From Sphingobium psychrophilum (GTDB taxonomy: Bacteria; Pseudomonadota; Alphaproteobacteria; Sphingomonadales; Sphingomonadaceae): a DNA stretch of 64,000 nucleotides. A program made the translations under genes and the position numbers. The DNA is taken from contig NZ_JABBFV010000004.1 in the NCBI RefSeq assembly GCF_012927105.1, positions 62,001 through 126,000 of the forward strand. Direction: 5' to 3'. Below, one piece after another: positions 1-7,727 of the stretch (positions are counted from its first letter, which is position 1; each line of letters starts with the position of its first letter). The notes beneath the pieces are model-generated. The model was not told the origin of the DNA, made no database searches, and worked only from the letters and a program-made list of their open reading frames with translations.

Positions 1-1266
1 GCTGCGCGCGCGCAGGCGCAGTGGGATGACTGTTGGACCGTTGCGCGTGGCGCGCGCCTTGCCCTCCGCCCGCAGGTCGTTGATGATCGCCCGGTCGATG
101 GTTAACTGGCGCGCGGTGAGCAGATATTCATAGCCCAGCGCTGCAAAAGCGCCGTCCAGCCGGATTTTGGCCGCGACGTCCCGGCTCCGCACATCCTTGA
201 GCAGCGCTTGCGGCTGGGTCAGATTGACGTCGATCCGCATATTGTCGAGCGCATTGTTGCGCAGGTCGATCGCGCCGTCAGCGGCCAGATCGACTGCGGC
301 CGAGCGAAGCGAGAGACGGCCGTCGATCACCCGGTCTATCATCGTCCCGCTGGCCCGCACCGACAGGCGCGGCGCAGCGACGCGGCGGAACAGGCCGTTG
401 CCGGCGATCGCATTCGCCTCCACCGTGCCGCGCGCCGAATAGGCGCCGCTGCGGGCGGCGAGCACGGCATCAACGACAGGCGCGCCGTCCAGCGTGGCGG
501 ACAGGCGACCGTCCCACTGGCTCCAACTGCCCCTGCCGCCGATGCGCAGATTGGCGTCCTGCTTCAACCCGGCCATGGCGGCCAATAGGCCCGATTTGGG
601 CGCATTGACCGTTACATCGAGTTTGAAGCGATCCTCATCCGGGCGACTGTCGAGCGCGATGGTCAGGGCGTCGCTGCCATCGAGCGTGCGCGCCGTCAGA
701 TCGATGATCGCGCGGCCGCCGCGGATATCGGCGTCGCCCGCCATGGTCGCGACCTGCGCGCGGCCGGTGACGGATGGCGCGATTGCCAGTCGGCCGACCG
801 AAAATTCCATCAGCCTTATGTCGAAACCGGGCAGGATCGGCCCGCGACGCTGGGTCGGGTTCAGCTTGGGCAGCTTGTGCAAGGTCGCGCGCGGGATCAC
901 CAGCCGGTCGATGTCCAACCGGTTGGACAGCCAGGCGAAGGGCCACCAGTCCAGCTCGACCCGCGGCGCCTCCAGAAACTTGCCCTTCGGATCGGACAGG
1001 ATGAGGTCGCGCAGCACCGCCTTGCGATAGATGCTGCCCTCTATCCCGCCGACCTGGATGCGCAGGCCCGACGAGGATTTGATTCCCGCGATCCGCGTGG
1101 CCAGGAAGCGATGCCCGCCGCCAGTGTCGAGCCACAGCAGCGCGCCCGCCACGATCACGACCAGCGCCGCCAGCAGCCCTGCCAGCCAGCGTTGCCAGCG
1201 CCCGTCCCAGGCGCGGCGCGGGCGCGGCGGCTGGACGACCGGGTCGGCGGGGGCGTCGTCGGCCAT
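1..1266 (-). CDS. tamB: TamB, translocation and assembly module inner-membrane subunit (N-terminal part, runs off the window)
   Basis: TamB spans the periplasm and works with TamA in inserting proteins and moving lipids to the outer membrane. The visible 422 residues begin with a short cytoplasmic segment rich in Pro and Arg. One membrane anchor follows at about residues 28-46 (LAGLLAALVVIVAGALLW), and then an AsmA/TamB-like run of beta-rich repeats (IGGRGSWSQWDGRLSATLDG and similar). Family members are usually well over 1,000 residues, so about two thirds lies outside the window. The ATG shares its A with the TGA stop of the upstream tamA gene, so the two are translationally coupled. The frame stays open to the first base of the window. 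Identity rests on the tamA partnership plus the N-terminal architecture. Confidence 0.88.
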   Translation of the reverse strand, partial: MADDAPADPVVQPPRPRRAWDGRWQRWLAGLLAALVVIVAGALLWLDTGGGHRFLATRIAGIKSSSGLRIQVGGIEGSIYRKAVLRDLILSDPKGKFLEAPRVELDWWPFAWLSNRLDIDRLVIPRATLHKLPKLNPTQRRGPILPGFDIRLMEFSVGRLAIAPSVTGRAQVATMAGDADIRGGRAIIDLTARTLDGSDALTIALDSRPDEDRFKLDVTVNAPKSGLLAAMAGLKQDANLRIGGRGSWSQWDGRLSATLDGAPVVDAVLAARSGAYSARGTVEANAIAGNGLFRRVAAPRLSVRASGTMIDRVIDGRLSLRSAAVDLAADGAIDLRNNALDNMRIDVNLTQPQALLKDVRSRDVAAKIRLDGAFAALGYEYLLTARQLTIDRAIINDLRAEGKARATRNGPTVIPLRLRARS

Positions 1267-3329
1267 CAGAAGGCCTGACCCAGCGAGACATAGACGGCGA
1301 TCTTGGGATCGCCCGACTGCGGGTTGAGCGGGGTGCCGACATCGACGCGGATCGGGCCGAAACTGCTGTAATAGCGCACGCCCATGCCCGCGCCGATGCG
1401 CAGGTCGCGGAAGCGCGGCAGGAAGGTGGTGGAAATATTGCCGGCATCGACAAAGGGCACGACGCCGAAATTGCCAAAGCGCACCCGCGCCTCCAGCGAA
1501 AATTCGGCCAGGCTCTTGCCGCCGACCGGATTATCATCGTCGCCAAAGCGCGGCCCGATCGCCTGATAGCCGTAGCCGCGCACCGACGCGCCGCCACCGG
1601 CATAAAAACGCCGCGACGGCGCGATCTGATCGACGGTCGATCCCAGGATGGTGCCGAAACGCGCCCGCGCGGCCATGACCAGCTTTTGGCCCACCGGCTG
1701 GTAGACGCTGCCGTCCAATTGCACCTTGGCATAGCCGAAGGTGGTGTTCTGGAACGACAATTCGGGGCTGATCCGGCCACCCAGGCGGAACCCCTTGCTG
1801 GGGTTGAGCAGGTCGTCGCTGCCGTCATAGGTCAGGCTCAAGGGGATCGCCCCGATCAGGAAGGTGCGCCGCGCACCGCCCGAAAAGGCGTCCGCTTCAT
1901 CCGACGCCACCAGTTCGGCGCCGACCCGCCACACCCAGTCCTTCTGGAACAATATGTTGGTTGTCCGCTCCAGCCCGCCTGCAACGGTGATGGTGCGCGC
2001 ATCATAGGCGTCGCGCCGGATGTTGCTGACCGACAGCAGCCCGGTCAGCACATTGTCGCGCCGGTGGAAATTATTGCGGCGATAGGTGGCGGACGCCGTC
2101 TGCTCCTGCGTGCCGAGAACGCCACGCAGCGTCAACGCGCCTTCGGGCGGGAAGAGGTTGCGATGCTGCCAGCTGATTTCGGCGCGATACCCCTCCCCCG
2201 TGCCATAGCCCAGTTCGCCCGCGATCGTGCGCAGGGGCGCGGGGCGAACATCGACGTCCAGGTCGACATGCTCGCCATCGCCCGCCTCGACCGGCTTCAG
2301 GCTGACCGACGAGACGAGGCCGGTGGCGACGATGGCGCGGCGCAGATCCTCCACATCGGACGCGTTATAAAAATCGCCCGGATCGAAGCGGGCGATTTCT
2401 TGCGCATGATGGGCATCGAACAGGCGTTCGTCATCCATACGGATCGCGCCGAACCGGCGGAAACCGCCCGGCGCGACGATGATGTCCAGGTCACCCTTGC
2501 GCTCCTCATGGTCGATCCGCACTTCGGGTTCATCCACCGTGGCGAAAGGAAATCCGCTTTCGGACAATTTGATCGCCAGCGCGTCGCGCCCGGCCAGGAT
2601 GACGTCCGCATCGACCGGATCGCCGACCTTGGGCGGAAAGGCGGCGCGCAGCCGCGCTTCCTGCCCGGCGGTTTCGGCCAGGCCGGTGACGTCCACCGAT
2701 TCCAGCAGATATTGGGTGCCGGGTGTGATGTCGAAGGTGACGGCGAGCCGGTCGCTGCCCGGCGGTGGCGCGGCGACGGCGCTACGGATGCGCGCGGCAT
2801 AATAGCCCTTCGCGCGCAGCAGCCGGTCGAGCAGTTCGCCATCTTCCTTCATGCGCCGGTTGATCTGGGCGAGGTTGGCGGACCTGCCCTGCCCCAGACG
2901 CAGCACCGAGAGTTCGTCGAAACGCAAGGTGAACTGCGCGTCGGCGATCGCATCGATACCGCTCAGCAGTACGGTATAGCGCCGCTCTTCGCCCGCATCG
3001 GCGAAGGTTACGGCGTCGTCCGCGGCGGCGGGGGCGGTATCGGCGACCGCCTGGGCATCGGACGTGGTTGGGTCCGGCGGGTCGCCGGGCTGCGCGGCAG
3101 TATCGACAGGGTCTTGCGGCAGCGGCGCGATCGTATCGGGCTTGCCCATGTCGGGCCAGTCGACGCCGATGTCGGGCATCGCATCGAGCGTCTGTTCCGG
3201 CGCGACCGCCGCTGGTTCCTGCTGCGCACGCACGGCGACGGGCGCTGCCAGAAGCAGCGGCGCGAGAAGGAGCCGGGCGGCATGCGGGCGGCCTGAAGAG
3301 CGGCGTCGTATCCGCAAACCATCGGTCAT
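1266..3329 (-). CDS. tamA: TamA, Omp85-family outer-membrane assembly protein
   Basis: The 687-residue protein has an Arg-rich n-region and a hydrophobic signal peptide ending near Ala35 (VAVRA). An acidic, Pro-rich linker reaches to about residue 100. POTRA-like domains follow (FTLRFDELSVLRLGQG, VTFDITPGTQYLLESVDVTG), and then a C-terminal beta barrel from about residue 360. The barrel holds the Omp85 signature stretch RRFYAGGGASVRGYGYQAIG, and the chain ends in a terminal Phe (YVSLGQAF), as expected for BAM recognition. TamA sits in the outer membrane and pairs with TamB, encoded directly downstream with a one-base overlap. Length and domain order match the family. Confidence 0.93.
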   Translation of the reverse strand: MTDGLRIRRRSSGRPHAARLLLAPLLLAAPVAVRAQQEPAAVAPEQTLDAMPDIGVDWPDMGKPDTIAPLPQDPVDTAAQPGDPPDPTTSDAQAVADTAPAAADDAVTFADAGEERRYTVLLSGIDAIADAQFTLRFDELSVLRLGQGRSANLAQINRRMKEDGELLDRLLRAKGYYAARIRSAVAAPPPGSDRLAVTFDITPGTQYLLESVDVTGLAETAGQEARLRAAFPPKVGDPVDADVILAGRDALAIKLSESGFPFATVDEPEVRIDHEERKGDLDIIVAPGGFRRFGAIRMDDERLFDAHHAQEIARFDPGDFYNASDVEDLRRAIVATGLVSSVSLKPVEAGDGEHVDLDVDVRPAPLRTIAGELGYGTGEGYRAEISWQHRNLFPPEGALTLRGVLGTQEQTASATYRRNNFHRRDNVLTGLLSVSNIRRDAYDARTITVAGGLERTTNILFQKDWVWRVGAELVASDEADAFSGGARRTFLIGAIPLSLTYDGSDDLLNPSKGFRLGGRISPELSFQNTTFGYAKVQLDGSVYQPVGQKLVMAARARFGTILGSTVDQIAPSRRFYAGGGASVRGYGYQAIGPRFGDDDNPVGGKSLAEFSLEARVRFGNFGVVPFVDAGNISTTFLPRFRDLRIGAGMGVRYYSSFGPIRVDVGTPLNPQSGDPKIAVYVSLGQAF

Positions 3330-3406
3330 GGCGCCGGTCTAGACCAAGTGCGGGCGCGAACGCCAGCCCCAGAAGGAAGCCAACGCAGCCAATTGCAGGA
3401 CAATCG

Positions 3407-3886
3407 TCAGAATGCGGTGTTCAACCGGTCCATCAGCGCGCGCGCCGGGCTGACGCCGACGGTCGCGGCGGAGCTGGTCATCGTGTCCAGCCGGTCCTGA
3501 AGCCGGGCGACGCGGTCGTAAAGTTCCTGGCTCGCGTCGATCAGCGCGCGGGCGGCGAAGGGGAAACCGCCGGCCAGATCAGCTTCGGTATGCGATGCGC
3601 GGCCCAGCCGATATTTTTCGTCCGACAGATCGACCTGCTCGATCTCGCCCCGCTGCCACGCGCGCTGGCTGAGCAGCCAGGCGATGATGTGCATCAGGCG
3701 GGTCGTCACCTTCAACGATTCGCAGGCGAAGGCGACCCGGCGCAGCGGATCGTCCACCCCATCGTCGAGCGAGGCGCTGCCGTCGAAATAGGCACGCGCC
3801 TCGTCCGCCATGACCATGGCTTCGAGATAGAGTCCATCGACCAGTCGCCGGTGGAGGCCAGGATCAAGAAAGGCGGCGCGTTGCAT
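3407..3886 (-). CDS. rcdA: DUF1465 family protein, RcdA-like proteolytic adaptor
   Basis: About 159 residues, almost all helical. Features include ADEARAYFDG, an FACESLKVTTRLMHIIAWLL segment and a C-terminal helix starting ALIDASQELYDRVARLQ. This is the DUF1465 family, whose Caulobacter member RcdA is an adaptor that helps ClpXP degrade the cell-cycle regulator CtrA. The internal ATG was chosen because it starts just before the conserved helical part. Upstream in-frame starts are TTG and would add a basic tail with no family resemblance. No clpX or ctrA lies nearby, so the adaptor role is inferred from the family alone. Confidence 0.75.
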   Translation of the reverse strand: MQRAAFLDPGLHRRLVDGLYLEAMVMADEARAYFDGSASLDDGVDDPLRRVAFACESLKVTTRLMHIIAWLLSQRAWQRGEIEQVDLSDEKYRLGRASHTEADLAGGFPFAARALIDASQELYDRVARLQDRLDTMTSSAATVGVSPARALMDRLNTAF

Positions 3887-4009
3887 CGGATTGAGCTGCC
3901 ATATTTTTGCAACCTTGTCAGGCCCGTTGCGCCGGTCAGGACACCCTTTGTCCCATTTGTGATCGGTTAGCGCGCCGTTAACCAAAAATGCCGTTTGGAT
4001 GCCCGGCTT

Positions 4010-4207
4010 TCAGGCGATGATGTCGGGAACCAGCGCATCTTCCAATATCGCAATCTCGTCGCGCAGGCGCAATTTGCGTTTCTTGAGGCGGGCGACCTGC
4101 ATCTGGTCGCCACCACCGGCGATGACCAGCGCGGCGATCGCGCTGTCGAGGTCGCGATGCTCGACCCGCAGCAATTCCAGTCGGCGCATGATGTCTTCCC
4201 GGCTCAC
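4010..4207 (-). CDS. YdcH family (DUF465) small protein
   Basis: A 65-residue, strongly helical, charged protein. It carries the family pattern of two helices joined by a short turn, with a KKRKLRLRDEIAILED segment near residues 42-57. The GTG start follows a GAGG-type ribosome site; an ATG six codons inside is an alternative start. YdcH-type proteins are common, short and of unknown function. It sits upstream of the RcdA-like gene on the same strand with a gap of about 120 bases. A second member of the family begins 170 bases away on the opposite strand. Confidence 0.7.
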   Translation of the reverse strand: MSREDIMRRLELLRVEHRDLDSAIAALVIAGGGDQMQVARLKKRKLRLRDEIAILEDALVPDIIA

Positions 4208-4377
4208 CGCGCCTCTGCCTCCACTTCGTTCGTCTCAACAGCGTCTGATAACCCGCCCTGACGGCGCGGACCATCGCAAATTTTCATGCAGTCCGCCGCA
4301 AAGCCCGAATCCGGGCGAGACAAGCCATCCGAATCATGATTTATTTGATGGTCCATAGTCCTCGTAAGGAGAATGTC

Positions 4378-4536
4378 ATGGAAAATAGCCACATTTCAGC
4401 TCTTTCAGCCAAGCATGCCGGCCTTGAAGCCCGAATCAAGACGGAATCGAGTCGGCCCATGCCCGACGCTATATTGGTGGCCTCGCTCAAAAAGCAGAAA
4501 TTGCGGCTGAAGGAGGAGTTGGCAGCCCAGCACTGA
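4378..4536 (+). CDS. YdcH family (DUF465) small protein
   Basis: A 52-residue protein matching its minus-strand neighbour in its second half (LKKQKLRLKEEL against LKKRKLRLRDEI). The ATG is preceded at the right distance by AAGGAG, which makes this start secure. An earlier in-frame start would add a segment read from the leader. The gene ends about 100 bases before a bidirectional terminator. Function unknown. It is probably an ancient duplicate of the neighbouring gene, since the two are arranged head to head. Confidence 0.7.
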   Translation: MENSHISALSAKHAGLEARIKTESSRPMPDAILVASLKKQKLRLKEELAAQH

Positions 4537-4633
4537 TCGCTGGCGCAACGCTCTGGGAGGAGGTCAGGACGCGGCGGCAAAGACCGCCCGTCCGGCCGCC
4601 TCGACCGCCTGGAATATCCGGTCGCAGGACAGC

Positions 4634-4671
4634 AAAAAGCCCCGCAGCCGACAGGCTGGCGGGGAATTTTT
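4634..4671. terminator. Bidirectional rho-independent terminator
   Basis: A GC-rich hairpin (CCCCGC/GCGGGG extended by AGCC/GGCT) is flanked by AAAAA on the left and TTTTT on the right. It sits between the converging small YdcH gene and the PilZ gene and can serve both. Confidence 0.75.
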
Positions 4672-4691
4672 ATGCCGTCTAAAGAAGAAGA

Positions 4692-5069
4692 TCAGCGGCG
4701 CTTTACGCCGTGCTGCGTGGTGCGCAAATAATCCGGCACCAGGGTCTGCTGCGTCGCAGCGGCACCGACCGGCTTGCGCGCCAGTTGCGGATCGATCGGC
4801 TCGTCAAAGGCAAGGCCGATCTTGTCTTCGCGCGACCAGGCCACCATGCCGGTCACCTTTCCGATGCCGCGCAGATCGCAGATGATCTGAATGCCGGCAG
4901 GGACCGCCCGTTCGCAATCGGCCATCAGGCCGGTCGCGGACAGATTACGGACGCGCGCCTTGCCCAGCGGCGCGCCTTCGGGCGTACTGAGCGTGGTCAG
5001 CAGGAACAGGCTGTCGCGCGGCGCGGCGCGCGCCGGTCCCCGGTCCGAAATATCCTGATCGTCGTCCAT
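4692..5069 (-). CDS. PilZ domain protein, putative cyclic-di-GMP receptor
   Basis: A 125-residue single-domain protein. It shows both PilZ ligand motifs: RxxxR (RAAPR, about residues 14-18) and the D/NxSxxG motif (NLSATG, about 42-47). These are followed by the usual beta-barrel strands (GKVTGMVAWSREDKIGLAFD). With both motifs intact, c-di-GMP binding is plausible. No effector domain is attached, so it would act by contact with a partner. The ATG at this position was preferred to a TTG four codons upstream. A basic tail ends the chain (KRR). The gene stands alone between a terminator and dksA. Confidence 0.8.
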   Translation of the reverse strand: MDDDQDISDRGPARAAPRDSLFLLTTLSTPEGAPLGKARVRNLSATGLMADCERAVPAGIQIICDLRGIGKVTGMVAWSREDKIGLAFDEPIDPQLARKPVGAAATQQTLVPDYLRTTQHGVKRR

Positions 5070-5134
5070 GCAAAAACCCAAGGTTGGAAAGCGGTGAAGG
5101 CCCTCATCCTAACCGGCGGGTGATGGAAAAAGCG

Positions 5135-5599
5135 TTAATCGTCGCGGGAGATTTTTTCCTGCCGCTCGTGACGCTCCTGCGCTTCGACCGTCATTGTCGC
5201 GATCGGGCGCGCTTCGAGGCGACCTAGCGAAATCGGTTCGCCGGTCACTTCGCAATAGCCATATTCGCCATCGTCGATACGGCGCAACGCGGCGTCGATT
5301 TTGGAAATCAGCTTGCGCTGGCGGTCGCGGGTGCGCAGTTCGATCGACCAGTCGGTTTCGCTCGATGCGCGATCGTTCAGGTCGGGTTCGCGCAGCGGTT
5401 CATTCTGCAACACCGCCAACGTACCTTCTGACTCAGTCAGTATCTGCTTCTTCCAATCCCAGAGACGCTGGCGGAAATATTCCAGCTGCACCGGGTTCAT
5501 AAACTCTTCGTCGGACGACGGCCGGTAATCGGCGGGAAGTGCTACTGTCGATTTTGGCGGCTTATCGCCGTCTTTATCGGAATTCAGGACCGATGCCAT
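5135..5599 (-). CDS. dksA: DksA, RNA polymerase-binding transcription factor
   Basis: DksA enters the secondary channel of RNA polymerase and, with ppGpp, adjusts transcription at rRNA and amino-acid genes. The 154-residue chain has the coiled coil with the tip motif DxxDxA (DLNDRA) and the conserved tail (EPISLGRLEARPIAT). Of the four zinc-finger cysteines only the first (YGYC) remains. The others are replaced by Thr, Thr and Ala, a degenerate finger found in several alphaproteobacterial DksA proteins. The ATG chosen gives the usual family N-terminus; the longer frame upstream would add 32 unrelated residues. Confidence 0.92.
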   Translation of the reverse strand: MASVLNSDKDGDKPPKSTVALPADYRPSSDEEFMNPVQLEYFRQRLWDWKKQILTESEGTLAVLQNEPLREPDLNDRASSETDWSIELRTRDRQRKLISKIDAALRRIDDGEYGYCEVTGEPISLGRLEARPIATMTVEAQERHERQEKISRDD

Positions 5600-6019
5600 C
5601 TGGCTCTCCGACTCGTAAGGCCCCGGCGCTTGAATGTTCCGGGCGCCCAAACTTGATTGTGCCCGCCTCATAGCCATGGCCGTGGACCGACACAAGCGGG
5701 CAATCTACGGCTCACCGCTTGCTTAGGGCCATTTTTCATACGCATGACGGCGCTTGTCATCGAGTCTCTGGAGAAAGGCGGCAGCGCCTCGCGACGGCTC
5801 TGTTCATTCAGCATTGGGCGGCCAGTCGTTTCATAGTGGGACGTTAACCATTTCCCTTCAACCAATGGCAGCTTTTCCCTCGACTTAGACATGATATTGA
5901 GGGTTAACGGGATTGCAGTTAACCCTTTCTTTTGCGTTCATGCGCATAGGAAGTTCCCGTCAGCCCATCTCTGGAAATCCAGTGAGGGGTGCGGGGGTAA
6001 CAAGAGAAGAGTAGATCCT
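5600..6019. other. Divergent intergenic region between dksA and the serine-repeat protein gene
   Basis: A 420-base stretch that must hold the promoters of both divergent genes. It is less GC-rich than the flanks around 5,820-5,940 and contains several GTTAACC/GGTTAACG-like words near 5,840 and 5,905-5,925. No convincing gene, RNA or terminator was seen, and no promoter boxes could be assigned with confidence. Confidence 0.5.
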
Positions 6020-7117
6020 ATGTCGGTACGGATGGCTTTGGCAAAGTTGTGCGCCTGCACTTGCGGCGGGGCGATCATTGGCGGCGGTGCCGTCCATGTC
6101 GCAGAAAATGCACGGCCTGCGGTGGTGCACAGCACCAAGAGCATGAAGGCTGCGCCCAAGAAGCGCCTGGCCGTCCGCACCGTGCAGCGCAAGGTCGTGC
6201 GGACCGTGCAGGTCACGAAGCCGCAGACGGTGACGGTCGTTACGCAGGCTGCGCCCATTCCCCTGCCCGCGCCGATGCCGATGGCCGAAATGCCGATGAT
6301 GTCGGGCGGCGGCGGCGCGGTGCCGGTTGTGATGGGCGGCGGCGGCGGCTTTGGCGGCGGCGGGTTCATCGGTGGCTTCTTCGGCGGCGGCGGTGGCGGC
6401 AGCGGGGGCGGATCAGTCGTGATCTCCTCCACCAGCAGCTCGACCGGCGGCATCAGCAGCTCGACCAGCTCGACCACGGGCGGCGTTTCGACCTCCACCG
6501 GCGGCGTTTCGACTTCGTCGGGTAACGTGTCGACCTCTTCGGGTAATGTCTCCACCTCTTCGGGTAATGTCTCCACCTCGTCGGGCAACGTCTCGACGTC
6601 GTCAGGCAACGTCAGCAGCAGCTCGTCTTCCTCGTCCAGCTCCAGCTCGTCTTCCTCCTCCAGCTCGTCGTCGAGCAGTTCGGGCGGATCGAGCGGCGGC
6701 AAGCCCGGCAAGCCGGACCATCCAGGTTCGAGCGGCGGTAGTTCGGGCAGCAGCGGCTCCAGCGGCAGCTCAGGTTCCAGCGGCAGTTCGGGATCGAGCG
6801 GCAGTTCGGGTTCGTCATCCTCGTCCAGTTCGTCGTCCGGCGGCTCTTCCTCGTCGGGCGGCTCGTCCAGCTTCGGCAGCACGGGCAGCACCGGATCGAG
6901 CGGCAGCTCGGGCAGCAGCGGCAGTTCGGGGTCGAGCGGCAGCTCTTCCTCTTCGTCCAGCAGTTCGTCTTCCAGCAGCTCGAGCGGGGGCTCGGGTGGC
7001 AGCACGGGGGGCACCGATGTTCCGGCGCCGCCCATGGTGCTCCTGTTCGGCGCGGCCGCCGTGGCGCTCGTCGCCCGCCGTCGCTTCGCCGAACGCAAGG
7101 TGCAGGCCGCGGCTTAA
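6020..7117 (+). CDS. Secreted serine/glycine repeat protein with a PEP-CTERM-like C-terminal tail
   Basis: About 365 residues. An N-terminal hydrophobic stretch (LAKLCACTCGGAIIGGGAV) acts as signal or anchor. A basic, proline-rich region follows, then Gly-rich blocks, then five copies of the heptad STSSGNV and long poly-Ser and GSS tracts. The C-terminus has the shape of an exosortase or rhombosortase sorting signal: a Val-Pro-Ala-Pro-Pro motif, a hydrophobic segment (MVLLFGAAAVALVA) and a basic cluster (RRRFAERK). PEP-CTERM proteins are typically secreted and surface-linked. The start codon used has an AGAAGAG site upstream; the longer frame adds leader sequence. The function of the repeat body is unknown. 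Confidence 0.7.
   Translation: MSVRMALAKLCACTCGGAIIGGGAVHVAENARPAVVHSTKSMKAAPKKRLAVRTVQRKVVRTVQVTKPQTVTVVTQAAPIPLPAPMPMAEMPMMSGGGGAVPVVMGGGGGFGGGGFIGGFFGGGGGGSGGGSVVISSTSSSTGGISSSTSSTTGGVSTSTGGVSTSSGNVSTSSGNVSTSSGNVSTSSGNVSTSSGNVSSSSSSSSSSSSSSSSSSSSSSSGGSSGGKPGKPDHPGSSGGSSGSSGSSGSSGSSGSSGSSGSSGSSSSSSSSSGGSSSSGGSSSFGSTGSTGSSGSSGSSGSSGSSGSSSSSSSSSSSSSSSGGSGGSTGGTDVPAPPMVLLFGAAAVALVARRRFAERKVQAAA
6509..6613 (+). repeat. Five tandem 21-bp coding repeats (STSSGNV)
   Basis: Five consecutive 21-base units encode Ser-Thr-Ser-Ser-Gly-Asn-Val with silent third-base differences between units. They are followed by a long run of Ser codons. Copy number is likely to vary between strains by slippage. Confidence 0.85.
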
Positions 7118-7132
7118 TCGCAGCGCCTGCCA

Positions 7133-7175
7133 CAAAAAAGGGGCGGCCCCGGCATCGGGCGCCGCCCCTTTTTTC
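7133..7175. terminator. Bidirectional rho-independent terminator
   Basis: The hairpin GGGGCGGC...GCCGCCCC has AAAAAA before it and TTTTTT after it. It lies between two converging genes. Confidence 0.85.
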
Positions 7176-7192
7176 GTTTTGCGCGGGAAAGG

Positions 7193-7633
7193 TCAGGCGG
7201 CGGCGATGATCTTCTCGATCTCCGGCACCGGATGGTTGGTCAGATCCTTGGCGATCTCACCGACCAGGCGGCTTTGCACTTCCTTGTGATAATGTTTGCG
7301 CATCTCGCCCAGCGCCGTGGGCGGGGCGACGATTATCAGCTTTTCATAATCTTGCGCAAAGGCGCGACGCTTGAGCAGGTCGGCGGCTTCGGTGGCGAAA
7401 CGCGCTTCTTCCAGATCATGGAAGTTGGTCTGTTCCATCGAGCTTTGTCGACCGCCCATGGGGGAGGAGGAGCGGCCCGCCGCATCGGACGCCTGGTCGC
7501 GATCGGCCGGGTTATCCTGCACCTTGACCTCTTCGGCTTCCAGTTGGGGATAGGCCGCATCGCCCTTGTTGCGGAAGAACAGCATCTTGCGGCCGTCCGC
7601 CACCAGCACCATCGCGTCATGTTCGATCTGCAT
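7193..7633 (-). CDS. Host attachment family protein (PF10116-like)
   Basis: A 146-residue cytoplasmic protein. It has the beginning typical of the family (MVLVADGRKMLFFRNKG), a polar middle loop with Met, Gln and Ser, and a C-terminal half containing KLIIVAPPTALGEMRKHY and EIAKDLTNHPVPEIEKII. The fold resembles archaeal release-factor-like domains. The name comes from an Agrobacterium-type protein linked to plant attachment, but its biochemical role is not established. The start follows AAAGGA; longer frames upstream add low-quality sequence that overlaps the divergent serS promoter. Confidence 0.8.
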   Translation of the reverse strand: MQIEHDAMVLVADGRKMLFFRNKGDAAYPQLEAEEVKVQDNPADRDQASDAAGRSSSPMGGRQSSMEQTNFHDLEEARFATEAADLLKRRAFAQDYEKLIIVAPPTALGEMRKHYHKEVQSRLVGEIAKDLTNHPVPEIEKIIAAA

Positions 7634-7727
7634 CGCTCGATCCTTTTGCTTTTGATTAGTCCGGCACCAACGAACGAGCCGTGCGCAGGGTTGCGCGGCC
7701 CGTCGCGCGTCGGCATAGGACTGCCCC

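Noticed and set aside
1686..3296. 536-codon plus-strand open frame across tamA
   Set aside because: High-GC shadow frame. The minus-strand reading has POTRA and barrel signatures and couples with tamB.
4204..4392. 62-codon minus-strand frame between the two YdcH-like genes
   Set aside because: It runs antisense over the start of the plus-strand YdcH gene, which has a proper ribosome site, and it shows no motifs.
5668..5892. 74-codon minus-strand frame upstream of dksA
   Set aside because: No ribosome site or family features; it lies in the divergent promoter region.
6509..6613. Regular 21-base repeats resembling a CRISPR or satellite
   Set aside because: Units abut without spacers, stay in frame and differ only at silent positions, so they are a coding tandem repeat.
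5938..7098. Long minus-strand open frame rich in Pro, Glu and Leu opposite the serine-repeat gene
   Set aside because: It is the mirror of Ser/Gly codon repeats (TCG/AGC read as CGA/GCT classes). It has no start signal and no family features, and the plus strand has signal peptide and sorting tail.
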